Shown in pieces: positions 44,757-54,334 of a DNA stretch of 64,000 nucleotides; position 1 is the stretch's first letter, and every line of letters starts with the position of its first letter. The stretch lies in NCBI RefSeq assembly GCF_007002745.1, contig NZ_SGNY01000002.1, positions 744,001 to 808,000 on the forward strand, given 5' to 3'. The notes below the pieces were generated by a model that was not told the origin of the DNA, did not search any database, and was given only the letters and a program-made list of their open reading frames with translations. Source of the DNA: Martinezella rhizogenes. GTDB taxonomy: Bacteria > Pseudomonadota > Alphaproteobacteria > Rhizobiales > Rhizobiaceae. Made by a program: the position numbers and the translations under genes.

Positions 44757-45554
44757 ATGAAGGCGCACTGGGAAAACATCGAATGCTGTGGGGGCCCCGC
44801 ATCCCAGCTTTCCGTGCGCCGATATGAGAGCGCCGGCCTGTGCAGCCATCCGCCGGTGATCCTTTATCTGCGGGGTGGTTCGTTTCTGGAAAAGGGCGGC
44901 AATTGCCCGGAACTTCCGGTAGCGCGCGCCCTGGCGGAAAGCGGTGCCATCGTTGTCGAGGCTGATTATAGCAAGCCGTCCGGCAACGAGTTTCCGATGG
45001 TGATCGATTGCGCTTTCGAAGCGCTCGACCATCTGAGCCGGGACCGCAAACATTATGGCAGCGCGAAATCGCTGCTGTTCGTGGCCGGCGAAGAGGCAGG
45101 CGGCAATGTGGCGGCGGGACTTGCGCTTAAAGCCCGTGACCGCATGCCGGGCAAGCTCGCCGGGCAAATTCTTCTGTCGCCCATGATCGACCCGATGATG
45201 ACGACGGAATCCTTTCGCGACGCGGACAGGATCGGCATGCGTGAGCGCTGGGCGGATGGCTGGAGCCATTATCTTGCCAAGGCCTGTGGGTTCTTCCACC
45301 CCTATGCCGCGCCCTGCCAGTGTACGCGGCTGAACCGGGTGGCGCCGGCGCTGATCTTTACCGCCGAGGACGACCCTCTGCGCGACGAAACGGTCGGTTA
45401 TGCCGACAGGCTCATCGCCTCCGGTGTCAACGTCCGACAGCATGTTTTCCCCTCCGGCGTCGGCTGGACGGGGCTTTATCAAGGAGAGGGCGGCGGATGG
45501 GTCTCATCCGTCTGTTCGGAGTTCAAGACCTTCGTTGACCAGTTGAGACACTGA
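44757..45554 (+). CDS. Alpha/beta-hydrolase-fold protein lacking the catalytic Ser (pseudo-hydrolase)
   Basis: A 265-residue protein related to the HSL-type (alpha/beta hydrolase fold 3) esterases. The usual HGGG oxyanion loop reads RGGS (39-42), the usual GDSAGG elbow reads GEEAGG with Glu113 in place of Ser, and the usual His turn reads SGVGWTG; only Asp206 (DDPLRDE) remains. It is therefore unlikely to be an esterase. I took ATG 44757; ATG 44718 is an alternative without a ribosome site. It is followed after 53 bases by the RND adaptor gene, so it may be the first gene of the pump operon. Confidence 0.75.
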   Translation: MKAHWENIECCGGPASQLSVRRYESAGLCSHPPVILYLRGGSFLEKGGNCPELPVARALAESGAIVVEADYSKPSGNEFPMVIDCAFEALDHLSRDRKHYGSAKSLLFVAGEEAGGNVAAGLALKARDRMPGKLAGQILLSPMIDPMMTTESFRDADRIGMRERWADGWSHYLAKACGFFHPYAAPCQCTRLNRVAPALIFTAEDDPLRDETVGYADRLIASGVNVRQHVFPSGVGWTGLYQGEGGGWVSSVCSEFKTFVDQLRH

Positions 45555-45607
45555 TACCGCATATTTTAAGACACTGACGGCTCCTGAACCGAGCCAAGGA
45601 GAACCCC

Positions 45608-46795
45608 ATGACGCTGAACACAAAGCGCCGGGCCCTGACGGGCGCCGGCATCGGGCTAGCTATGTCCGTTGCAGCCGCAGCGCTGTTTTTTGACCTGCCA
45701 GCCAGCCGCGATGCGACGGCAGCTTCCACGCCCGCCGAGACGCCGGCTATCCCGGTCACCGTCGCCAAGGTGGAGAGCCGCGACGTCATGCGCTGGGAAG
45801 AATTTTCCGGCCGTCTCGAAGCCGTTGACCGGGTGCAGATCCGCTCCCGTGTCGCCGGCCAGATCAAGGCCGTGCATTTCCGCGAAGGCGCGCTGGTGAA
45901 GGAAGGCGACCCCCTCTTCACCATCGATCCCGCCCCCTATCAGGCCGCCGTTGCTGGCGCTGAGGGCCAGGTCGCTTCCGCTGAAGCCAAGGTCAGCCTC
46001 GCGAAAACGGAACTCGACCGTGGCCGCCGGCTTTCCGACAATCGCACCATCTCCCAGAGCGATCTCGACCAGCGTCAAAGCTCGTTTGCGGATGCCGAAG
46101 CCCAGCTTCGCGCCGCCCGCGCCGCACTGACCACGGCGCAGCTCGATCTTGGTTACACCGAAATCCTCGCCCCGGTTTCCGGTCGTGTCGGCCGCATTGA
46201 AATCACCGCCGGCAACCTCGTCGCCGCCGGCTCCACATCGCCGGCGCTGACGACACTGGTATCGGTCAACCCGATCTATGCCAGCTTCAATGCCAGCGAA
46301 GGCGTGGTGGCCAAGGCCCTTGCCGAACTGCCGCAGACGGATGGCGCCCTGCCGGCTCTCGAACAGATCCCGGTGGAAATCGGCACGCTTTCGGATGAAG
46401 GCACGCCGATCAAGGGCACGCTGCACCTGATCGACAACCAGGTGGATTCGGCAAGCGGCACCATCGGTGTCCGCGCCGTCTTCGAAAATCCGGATGGCAG
46501 GCTCATTCCCGGTCAGTTCGTGCGGGTGCGCATGGGCGAACCGAAGCCGGAAAACCGCATCGTCATCAGCGACCGCGCCATCGGCACGGATCAGGACAAG
46601 CGCTTCGTCTTCATCGTCGATGCCGAAAACAAGGTAAGCTACCGCCAGATCAAGCCCGGTGCACCGGCTGATGGCCAGCGCATCATCGAAAGCGGCCTTG
46701 CCGCCGGTGATACGATCGTCGTCAACGGCCTACAGCGCATTCGCCCCGGTGCCACCATTGCACCGCAGGCGGAAGACAAGGTTGCCTCGCAGTAA
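45608..46795 (+). CDS. RND efflux periplasmic adaptor (AcrA/MexA-like)
   Basis: A 395-residue membrane-fusion protein. A membrane-targeting N-terminus (about 12-30) precedes RVQIRSRVAGQIKAVHFREG, the lipoyl half-motif; a hairpin of coiled helices (about 100-165, with QSDLDQRQSSFADAEAQLRA) reaches the outer-membrane channel; TEILAPVSGRVGRIEIT is the second lipoyl half. It links the pump to a TolC-type channel, which is not encoded here. AAGGAGAA precedes ATG 45608. Confidence 0.93.
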   Translation: MTLNTKRRALTGAGIGLAMSVAAAALFFDLPASRDATAASTPAETPAIPVTVAKVESRDVMRWEEFSGRLEAVDRVQIRSRVAGQIKAVHFREGALVKEGDPLFTIDPAPYQAAVAGAEGQVASAEAKVSLAKTELDRGRRLSDNRTISQSDLDQRQSSFADAEAQLRAARAALTTAQLDLGYTEILAPVSGRVGRIEITAGNLVAAGSTSPALTTLVSVNPIYASFNASEGVVAKALAELPQTDGALPALEQIPVEIGTLSDEGTPIKGTLHLIDNQVDSASGTIGVRAVFENPDGRLIPGQFVRVRMGEPKPENRIVISDRAIGTDQDKRFVFIVDAENKVSYRQIKPGAPADGQRIIESGLAAGDTIVVNGLQRIRPGATIAPQAEDKVASQ

Positions 46796-46924
46796 CCCGT
46801 CTCTTTGATCAGTAAGCGTCCCGCCTCCCGCGAGACGCCCCTTCAGACAGAACCGGCCTTCACCGGCGGCAGGATTGCCGCCGGAACGGCCTTCGCATCC
46901 CAAAGACCCGGAGAGGGACTGGAT

Positions 46925-49900
46925 ATGAATATTTCCAGATTTTTTGTCGACCGGCCGGTATTCGCCGGCGTGTTGTCGATCCTGATTGTGGTGGCAGGCC
47001 TTCTTGGCATGCGCGCCCTGCCGATTTCGGAATATCCCGAAGTCGTTCCGCCATCCGTCGTCGTGCGCGCCACCTATCCCGGTGCGAACCCGACCGTTAT
47101 CGCCGAAACCGTCGCGACACCGCTGGAAGAACAGATCAACGGCGTCGAGGACATGCTCTACATGGGCAGCCAGGCAACCTCTGACGGCGTGCTGACGCTG
47201 ACCGTCACCTTCAAGCTCGGCACCGATCCCGATAAGGCGCAGCAGCTGGTACAGAACCGTGTGTCGCAGGCCGAACCGCGCCTGCCGGCGGAAGTCCGCG
47301 CACTCGGCATCACGACAGTCAAGAGCTCACCCGACTTCATCATGGTGGTCAACCTCGTCTCGAAGACCGACGCCTATGACATCACCTATCTGCGTAACTA
47401 CGCGACGCTGAACGTCAAGGATCGCCTTGCTCGCATCGAAGGCGTTGGCCAGGTGCAGGTCTTCGGCGCCGGTGACTATTCCATGCGCGTCTGGCTCGAC
47501 CCGCAGAAGGTGGCCGAGCATGATCTGGCGGCCAGCGACGTCTCCGACGCCATCCGCCAGCAGAACGTGCAGGCCGCAGCCGGCGTCATCGGTGCTTCGC
47601 CAAGCCCTAATGGTGTCGACCTGCAGCTCAACGTCAATGCGCAGGGCCGTCTGACGACACCGGAGGAATTCGGCAACATCATCGTCAAGAGCGGCGCCAA
47701 TGGTGAAATCACCCGCCTGCGTGACGTCGCCCGCATTGAACTGGGTGCGGCCGATTACACGCTGCGCTCGCTGCTCGACGGCGAACCCGCCGTGGCTGTC
47801 GCCGTGCTTCAGGCCCCCGGCTCCAACGCCATCGAAATCGCCGACAATGTCCGCGCCACAATGGACAATCTGCAGCTGGCAATGCCTGATGGTGTGAAAT
47901 ACGAGATCGTCTACGATACGACGAAATTCGTGCGCTCCTCCATCGAGAAGGTCGTTGACACACTCCTCGAGGCCGTTGGCCTCGTGGTGCTTGTCGTCAT
48001 CCTGTTCCTGCAGACCTGGCGCGCTTCGATCATTCCACTGATCGCCGTTCCGGTCTCGATCATCGGCACCTTCGCCGTCATGTATGCCTTCGGATTCTCC
48101 ATCAACGCCTTGACCCTGTTCGGCCTTGTGCTGGCCATCGGCATCGTGGTGGATGACGCGATCGTGGTCGTCGAAAACGTCGAGCGAAACATTGAAAACG
48201 GGCTCTCGCCGCGTGACGCCACCTACAAGGCCATGCGGGAAGTGTCCGGCCCGATCATCGCCATCGCGCTGGTTCTGGTCGCCGTTTTCGTGCCGCTCGC
48301 CTTCATCTCCGGCCTGTCCGGGCAGTTCTACCGGCAGTTCGCGCTGACGATCGCCATCTCCACCGTCATTTCGGCGATCAACTCGCTGACGCTGTCGCCC
48401 GCCCTTGCGGCCCTGTTGCTCAAGGAACACGGCGCGCCGAAAGACTGGCTGACCCGCTTCATGGACAAAATCCTCGGCTGGTTCTTCCGCGGCTTCAACC
48501 GTGCCTTCGGCGCCGCATCGAACGGCTACGGCAAGACCGTCGGCGGGCTGGTGACGCGCAAGAGCCTTGTTATGATCGTTTATATGGCGCTGGTGGCCGC
48601 CACCTACGGCATGTTCACGACAGTGCCGAGCGGCTTCGTGCCGGCGCAGGACAAGCAGTACCTGATCGGTTTTGCCCAGCTCCCGGATGGCGCAACGCTT
48701 GACCGCACGGAAAACGTCATCAAGCGCATGAGCGACATCGCCCTGGAAACCCCGGGCGTGAGCCATGCCATCGCATTCCCCGGCCTGTCGATCAACGGCT
48801 TCACCATTGGCTCCAATTCCGGCATCGTCTTTGCGGTTCTCGACGACTTCGAAAAGCGCAAGACGCCGGAACTGTCAGGCAATGCCATCGCCATGCAGCT
48901 GAACCAGAAATATGCGGGCATTCAGGATGCCTTCATCGCCATGTTCCCGCCGCCGCCGGTCAACGGTCTTGGCCAGACGGGCGGCTTCAAGCTGCAGATC
49001 GAAGACCGCGCCGGCTACGGCTACCAGACGCTCGATGAAGCAACCAAAGCGGTGATCGGCAAGGCCTATCAGACGCCGGAGCTGGCGGGCATCTTCTCCA
49101 GCTACCAGATCAACGTGCCGCAGCTCTTCGCTGATCTCGACCGTGCCAAGGCCGAGCAGCTGGGTGTCTCCGTCAGCGACGTGTTCCAGACGCTGCAGAT
49201 TTATCTCGGTTCGCTCTATGTCAACGACTTCAATGCCTTCGGACGGACATACAGCGTTCGGGTGCAGGCAGATTCACAGTTCCGCGCCCATGCGGAAGAT
49301 ATTGGCCGCCTGAAGGTTCGCTCCGCAACCGGCCAGATGATCCCGCTTTCGACGCTGTTGAAGGTGGATGCGACGACAGGGCCGGAGCGCACCAACCGTT
49401 ATAACGGCTTCCTTGCGGCCGATATCAACGGTGGTCCGGCACCGGGCTTCTCGTCTGGACAGGCACAGGCGGCCATGGAGAAAATCCTCGCTGAAACCCT
49501 GCCCGCGGGCGTGGACTATGAGTGGACGGACCTGACCTACCAGCAGATCCTCGCAGGCAATTCCAGCATCGTGGTTTTCCCGCTGGCGCTGCTGCTCGTC
49601 TATCTCGTGCTGGCTGCGCAATATGAAAGCCTCACTTTGCCGATCGCGATCATCCTGATCGTCCCGCTCGGTGTACTTGCGGCCCTCACAGGCGTCTGGC
49701 TGACAGGAGGGGACAACAACATCTTTACGCAGATCGGCCTTGTCGTCCTTGTGGGTCTTTCGGCGAAGAACGCGATCCTGATCGTGGAATTCGCCCGGGA
49801 GCTGGAATTTGAAGGACGAACGCCGCTTCAGGCGGCCATCGAGGCAAGCCGGCTTCGCCTTCGCCCGATCCTGATGACCTCGCTCGCCTTCATCATGGGC

Positions 49901-50119
49901 GTGGTGCCGCTGGTCATCTCCACCGGTGCGGGCGCTGAAATGCGCGCCGCCATGGGTGTGGCGGTGTTCTCCGGCATGATCGGCGTGACGTTCTTCGGCA
50001 TCTTCATGACACCGGTTTTCTATGTGCTGGTGCGCAAGCTGGCGGGCAACCGCCCGCTCATCCAGCACAAACAGGAAGAACCGGCCAATTCGGACTACAA
50101 GCTCGAAAAGGCCGGCTGA
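46925..50119 (+). CDS. RND efflux transporter (AcrB/MexB-like, HAE1)
   Basis: A 1064-residue inner-membrane pump, normal length. It begins MNISRFFVDRPVFAGVLSIL; GIVVDDAIVVVENVERN in TM4 has the paired Asp of the proton relay; two large periplasmic loops lie between TM1-2 and TM7-8; QIGLVVLVGLSAKNAILIVE marks TM10-11. It exports drugs or toxic hydrophobic compounds. GGAGAG before ATG 46925 sets the start; an in-frame ATG at 46805 would add 40 unconserved residues. A terminator follows. Confidence 0.95.
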   Translation: MNISRFFVDRPVFAGVLSILIVVAGLLGMRALPISEYPEVVPPSVVVRATYPGANPTVIAETVATPLEEQINGVEDMLYMGSQATSDGVLTLTVTFKLGTDPDKAQQLVQNRVSQAEPRLPAEVRALGITTVKSSPDFIMVVNLVSKTDAYDITYLRNYATLNVKDRLARIEGVGQVQVFGAGDYSMRVWLDPQKVAEHDLAASDVSDAIRQQNVQAAAGVIGASPSPNGVDLQLNVNAQGRLTTPEEFGNIIVKSGANGEITRLRDVARIELGAADYTLRSLLDGEPAVAVAVLQAPGSNAIEIADNVRATMDNLQLAMPDGVKYEIVYDTTKFVRSSIEKVVDTLLEAVGLVVLVVILFLQTWRASIIPLIAVPVSIIGTFAVMYAFGFSINALTLFGLVLAIGIVVDDAIVVVENVERNIENGLSPRDATYKAMREVSGPIIAIALVLVAVFVPLAFISGLSGQFYRQFALTIAISTVISAINSLTLSPALAALLLKEHGAPKDWLTRFMDKILGWFFRGFNRAFGAASNGYGKTVGGLVTRKSLVMIVYMALVAATYGMFTTVPSGFVPAQDKQYLIGFAQLPDGATLDRTENVIKRMSDIALETPGVSHAIAFPGLSINGFTIGSNSGIVFAVLDDFEKRKTPELSGNAIAMQLNQKYAGIQDAFIAMFPPPPVNGLGQTGGFKLQIEDRAGYGYQTLDEATKAVIGKAYQTPELAGIFSSYQINVPQLFADLDRAKAEQLGVSVSDVFQTLQIYLGSLYVNDFNAFGRTYSVRVQADSQFRAHAEDIGRLKVRSATGQMIPLSTLLKVDATTGPERTNRYNGFLAADINGGPAPGFSSGQAQAAMEKILAETLPAGVDYEWTDLTYQQILAGNSSIVVFPLALLLVYLVLAAQYESLTLPIAIILIVPLGVLAALTGVWLTGGDNNIFTQIGLVVLVGLSAKNAILIVEFARELEFEGRTPLQAAIEASRLRLRPILMTSLAFIMGVVPLVISTGAGAEMRAAMGVAVFSGMIGVTFFGIFMTPVFYVLVRKLAGNRPLIQHKQEEPANSDYKLEKAG

Positions 50120-50158
50120 AACCTAACCTCCCATCCACCGCCACCTTCGACGCAAGCC

Positions 50159-50191
50159 CGCCGCGCATCCCCCCGATGCGCGGCGTTTTTT
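50159..50191 (+). terminator. Intrinsic terminator of the RND operon
   Basis: cgccgcgcatc (50159-50169) / gatgcgcggcg (50175-50185), then tttttt. Confidence 0.93.
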
Positions 50192-50410
50192 ATGGACGAA
50201 ATGTCTATGCGGCTCCCCTGAAATTGAATCAGTTTCAAATGCTTAACTGGAATAAGCATCTATATTGCGCCGCAATAGAACTGCCAAAAAGCAATATAGC
50301 TTCACCGAGTAACGAACCACCAAAGAAACAATGATATTTTATGCTTTGAATTTTATGGTAACTTTCAAGAACTGGGTGATTCGGACTAAATGATTTAGTT
50401 CAGGGGCGAC

Positions 50411-50614
50411 ATGATGGAGCAGGACTACGAAAACTGGGCAACAACCGTTGCCTATTCGATAGTGATGCATGAGGGTCTTGATCTCGCGCTTGCCGCGCAA
50501 AATCTCGACCGGTGCAAGACCAGAAACAATCGAGAGCGACTGATGGAAGCCATTCGCAGGTCATTGCTGGAAGCGCGCTCGCGCAACCATCTCACAACGG
50601 CACAACGGATTTAG
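50411..50614 (+). CDS. Small protein of unknown function
   Basis: A 67-codon frame giving 66-67 residues, read from ATGATG at 50411 behind CAGGGGCGAC. It starts MMEQDYENWATTVAYSIVMH, then a basic helix NNRERLMEAIRRSLLEARSR. No membrane segment. It lies in an AT-rich gap after the RND terminator, whose upstream 200 bases look like a promoter region. Probably real, family unknown. Confidence 0.6.
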   Translation: MMEQDYENWATTVAYSIVMHEGLDLALAAQNLDRCKTRNNRERLMEAIRRSLLEARSRNHLTTAQRI

Positions 50615-50644
50615 ACACGACCTGGAAGATGTGATGTCGGGAAA

Positions 50645-51490
50645 TCAGGCCTGAAGCAGGTCGGTCCTGACCGCGGCTTTCAGCGGCAGGTGATCCGAGG
50701 CGATGCGCGCCAGCGTACTATCATGCGCTTCCACCTGCTCGACCAGACCTTCACGATTGGCGATGATCCTGTCCAGCGCCAGCACCGGCAGGTTTGACGG
50801 AAAACTCGGCACCGCCGGCGGCAGCGCGCCGAAAGCATCCCGGAACGTATTCAGCGACGACCCATTACCGAGCCGCCATTCATTCAGGTCTCCCATGAGG
50901 ACGGTCGCGCACTCGTTGCGCGCTTCCAGAAGCCCGATCAGCGCTTTCGCCTGCTGGGCGCGGGAATGCCGCAACAGGCCGAAATGGGCGGCAATGACGC
51001 GCAACCTGCCACCACTTTTCAGGTCAAGCTCCACGACAAGTGCACCGCGCGGCTCCAGCCCCGGCAATTTCAGCGTATGCACATCCCGGACAGCACCTTC
51101 CTTGAACAGCACGACATTGCCATGCCACCCATGCGCCTTCACGCCGGCCTGGATAGGCACGGGGATGAGGCCGCTTTCCCGTTCCAGCCGGGCGAGATCG
51201 AGCAGGCCGGTGCGCTCGCCAAAACGGCTGTCCGCCTCCTGAAGCGCGATGATGTCGGCGCCGATTTCCTGAATGACGCGGCTGGTGCGATCGGGATCGA
51301 ACTTGCGGTCGCGGCCGACGCATTTATGCACATTGTAGGAAGCGATGACGGGGAAGGGATGATCTTTCGCCGCCTGCACCGCGTTCTGCCGCTGGCGATG
51401 GTCGCGCAGCGACTGCATGACGAAGGCTGGCAAACTGCTATTCGTCGCCAGGGCCTTCTTTTCGCTGTTGAGCAAACCGTTTTTCTTCAC
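50645..51490 (-). CDS. Endonuclease/exonuclease/phosphatase-family protein
   Basis: A 281-residue EEP protein read from GTG 51490. The metal-binding and catalytic motifs appear in order: IASYNVHKCVG, ALQEADSRFG, VIAAHFGLLRHSR, MGDLNEWR and SDHLPLKA. The N-terminal 40 residues are basic and lack a signal peptide. It follows cls by 67 bases on the same strand; in other rhizobia the same pairing occurs, so a phospholipid or lipid-phosphate substrate is possible but not shown. Confidence 0.88.
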   Translation of the reverse strand: MKKNGLLNSEKKALATNSSLPAFVMQSLRDHRQRQNAVQAAKDHPFPVIASYNVHKCVGRDRKFDPDRTSRVIQEIGADIIALQEADSRFGERTGLLDLARLERESGLIPVPIQAGVKAHGWHGNVVLFKEGAVRDVHTLKLPGLEPRGALVVELDLKSGGRLRVIAAHFGLLRHSRAQQAKALIGLLEARNECATVLMGDLNEWRLGNGSSLNTFRDAFGALPPAVPSFPSNLPVLALDRIIANREGLVEQVEAHDSTLARIASDHLPLKAAVRTDLLQA

Positions 51491-51557
51491 GCGTCAATGT
51501 CTCCGCACATCTTAACTGTTAGAACGTCCGTATGGCCGCTTATGGGCACATGGCGCT

Positions 51558-53018
51558 CTAAAGATAGGGCGAAGCGAGCCACAGGACACGCTCCACGAAA
51601 CGAACAACGAATGGGCGCGCATTCAGTTCGCTGAGCCGCACCGGCAAGGCGGTCGCACGCGCATCCCGGATGCGCTCCCCGATCACCCCGGCAAACGCCT
51701 CATCCATAACTTCGAGATCGATCTCGAAGTTCAGTCGCAGCGAGCGTGGATCGAGATTGGAGGAGCCGATATAGGTCCAGCGCTCGTCGATCACCAGAAG
51801 CTTGGAATGGTTGAAAGCCCCAGTCGCCCGCCAGATGCGGCAATAATTCTTCAGCATCTGGTCGAACTGCGCCGTCATCGCCCTGTCCACAAGCACCAGA
51901 TTGTTGCTTTTGGGCACGATGATATCGACCACCACTCCCCGCCTTGCTGCGGTTATGAGTGCCGAAATAAGCTCCCGATCGGGGAGAAAATAGGGCGACA
52001 TGATAAGAATGGAGGAACGGGCGACGGAAAACGCACCCATCAGCATCTTGTGACTGGTCTCGATGCTCTTATCCGGCCCGGAGGAGGAAACCCGGGCGAC
52101 GATCTGCGAACCCGGCACCCCGTCGGGAATGGCGATATCCCAGACCGGGGTGTCCAGACGCTCTTTCGTGGTGAAACGCCAGTCCTCCGCCGCAATGGAG
52201 AAAAAATCCGAAACCACCGGCCCGGTAATCTTGAAATGGGTATCGTGCGACTGCTTCTCGCCACCGAATTCCAGCGTGAAACCCTCACGGATATTCATGC
52301 CGCCGCTAAAGGCGATGCGCCCGTCCACCACCAGTATCTTGCGGTGGGTGCGCAGATTGGCATAGGGCAACCGCAGCCCCATGATGACATTGCCATTGAA
52401 GACATCGGCGATGATGCCCCTGTCCCGGAGCGTCGGCAGGATGCTGGGTACGGAATATCGCGCCCCCACCGCATCGATGAGCACTCTCACTTCCACGCCG
52501 CGCAGTTTTGCCTGCTCGAGCGCCCAAACGAAGCGGGCGCCGATCCTGTCATTGTCGAAAATATATGTTTCGAGAATGATCGAGCGCTTCGCCTCCCCGA
52601 TCGCCTCCAGCATGGCGGCATAGGCGACGTCACCCGTCACCAGCGGTTCGATGGTGTTGCCGGTCGTCAGCGCGTGGCGTGTCACCCGGTCACCCAGCGT
52701 CTTCATCGCTTCAAAACGACGGCCAAACCGCGTGGCAACCAGTTCTGCGTCCGCATCGAAACGCGCCACGCGATCCATGATCTCGTCCTGCATGAAGGAC
52801 CGCTGCTGTGTGATGTTCGACCGGCGAATACGGTTGATGCCGGCAATGGCATAGATGACCGCGCCGACGATGGGCGACAGCACGATGACGCCAACCCAGC
52901 CCAGTGCGGAACGGACCTCCTCTTTCGTCATCGTGGCATGCACGGCCGCCACGGTTCCCATCAAAATGGAAAGGACGGCAAGGATATGGGGCCAATAGGC
53001 AATGACGAGATCGAGCAT
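51558..53018 (-). CDS. cls: Cardiolipin synthase (phospholipase D type)
   Basis: A 486-residue membrane enzyme. Two N-terminal helices (about 5-22 and 32-55), then two PLD motifs: HRKILVVDG near residue 226 and HSKLLVIDE near 402. It joins two phosphatidylglycerol molecules to cardiolipin. I start at ATG 53018 (MLDLVIAYW), where the first helix begins; an ATG at 53036 is possible and both have weak ribosome sites. Confidence 0.92.
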   Translation of the reverse strand: MLDLVIAYWPHILAVLSILMGTVAAVHATMTKEEVRSALGWVGVIVLSPIVGAVIYAIAGINRIRRSNITQQRSFMQDEIMDRVARFDADAELVATRFGRRFEAMKTLGDRVTRHALTTGNTIEPLVTGDVAYAAMLEAIGEAKRSIILETYIFDNDRIGARFVWALEQAKLRGVEVRVLIDAVGARYSVPSILPTLRDRGIIADVFNGNVIMGLRLPYANLRTHRKILVVDGRIAFSGGMNIREGFTLEFGGEKQSHDTHFKITGPVVSDFFSIAAEDWRFTTKERLDTPVWDIAIPDGVPGSQIVARVSSSGPDKSIETSHKMLMGAFSVARSSILIMSPYFLPDRELISALITAARRGVVVDIIVPKSNNLVLVDRAMTAQFDQMLKNYCRIWRATGAFNHSKLLVIDERWTYIGSSNLDPRSLRLNFEIDLEVMDEAFAGVIGERIRDARATALPVRLSELNARPFVVRFVERVLWLASPYL

Positions 53019-53284
53019 ATTACAACTATAGGGCATCAGACCCAAAAGTGTAGCGTGCTTTTCGGAGGACCCGATACGCCAATAAAAAGCGCCTCGCCCC
53101 CCGCAATGACGGGAAGGCAACCCGGCAGCGCAGGAACGCCCGGCCCCGCCCTTCCTTTTGCGGGACAGACCCTTGCGGGATTAACGGTGGAAACCGGCCT
53201 TGCGATATGTCATGAGAGCGCATCTTGATCTCTAGGCAGGGGCACTTGCGCGCTTCTGCGACATTTGAAAGCAAGAAGGCCGTG

Positions 53285-54160
53285 ATGCAGGAAAATACAC
53301 AGGGCGCCGTCATCGTCATTTCCAGCCACGTCATGCGTGGATCGGTCGGCAATCGCGCCGCGGTCTTCGCGCTGGAAACCCTTGGTTATCCGGTATGGGC
53401 AGTGCCCACCATCGTCATGCCCTGGCATCCCGGCCATGGCCCGTCCACGCGGATGCGCTTTCAGGACGACGACTTCGACAAGGCCATGACCGACCTTGAG
53501 AACGCCAAATGGGTCGGCGAGGTCAAGGCTGTACTGACCGGTTATTTCGGAAGCGCGTCACAGGTGCGCTCCGTCGCAAGGCTGATCCGCAATCTGAAGG
53601 AAAAGAACCCGGGGCTTATTTATGCCTGCGATCCGGTCATGGGCGATCTGGGCGGGCTTTACATTCCCCTTGAGACCGCCGAAGCCATCCGCGACCACCT
53701 CATTCCCCTTGCGACCGTCGCGACACCGAACCGCTACGAACTGGCGTGGATGAGCGGCGCCGAGCTTGAAACCAACAATGCCATCATGGATGCGGCGCTC
53801 GCACTCGGCCCGCCGAAAATGCTGGTCACCTCGGCCGTGCCAATGATGGCGGGTGGTACCGGCAATCTTTACCTCAGCGGCCGGCACGCCCTTTTGGCCG
53901 AACACCGCGCCATCGAGAATGCGCCGAACGGGCTTGGCGACCTGATGTCGGCGCTGTTCCTCGCCCGCCTGCTGGAAGGCCTGGATGATGAAAAGGCGCT
54001 GCAACTGGCCACCGCCAGCGTGTTCGAAATTCTGGCGCGAACAAAAAAACGCGAAATGAACGAGCTGACGCTGGAGACTGATTCTTCAAGTCTTTCCACA
54101 CCCATGGCCATGGTGCAGATGCGTCATCTCTTGCATCCTTCACGCAGCAAGCGCAAATAG
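53285..54160 (+). CDS. pdxY: Pyridoxal/pyridoxine kinase
   Basis: A 291-residue ribokinase-like enzyme: VISSHVMRGSVGNRAAVFAL binds the vitamin, VLTGYFGSASQV and CDPVMGD are PdxY/PdxK motifs, and NGLGDLMSALFLARL holds the catalytic Asp of the usual GTGD-like loop (here GLGD). It phosphorylates pyridoxal in the B6 salvage pathway. AAGAAGG before ATG 53285 sets the start. Confidence 0.93.
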   Translation: MQENTQGAVIVISSHVMRGSVGNRAAVFALETLGYPVWAVPTIVMPWHPGHGPSTRMRFQDDDFDKAMTDLENAKWVGEVKAVLTGYFGSASQVRSVARLIRNLKEKNPGLIYACDPVMGDLGGLYIPLETAEAIRDHLIPLATVATPNRYELAWMSGAELETNNAIMDAALALGPPKMLVTSAVPMMAGGTGNLYLSGRHALLAEHRAIENAPNGLGDLMSALFLARLLEGLDDEKALQLATASVFEILARTKKREMNELTLETDSSSLSTPMAMVQMRHLLHPSRSKRK

Positions 54161-54164
54161 CGGC

Positions 54165-54266
54165 TAGAGCATTTCCAGGAAAAGCGGCCCTCGGTTTTCC
54201 ATCCGGAAATGCGGCAACAGGAAGTTGGAGCGGTTTCGCGGTTCGAAGAAAAGCGAAAATGCTCTA
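54165..54266. repeat. Short inverted-repeat element, family E
   Basis: tagagcattt (54165-54174) and aaatgctcta (54257-54266) bracket 82 bases that contain ttttccatccggaaatgcgg and cggtttcgcggttcgaagaa. It recalls the AGAGCATTTTCGC repeats common in Rhizobiaceae chromosomes. It fills the gap between pdxY and the carbonic anhydrase gene. Confidence 0.55.
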
Positions 54267-54334
54267 AAGGATTGGTCTTCAACGCGCCAGGTTCGCCCCG
54301 TGATCTTGGTCCAAGCATAACGGTACTGCGATAG

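Noticed and set aside
47327..48766. 479-residue open frame opposite the RND pump gene
   Set aside because: Highly charged His/Asp/Gly-rich shadow of AcrB-like coding sequence.
44757..50119. Considered as horizontally acquired island
   Set aside because: No integrase, transposase, attachment repeats or base shift; codon use looks like the neighbours. The tRNA at 40344 is not followed by a phage-type integrase or a repeat of its 3' end that I can see.
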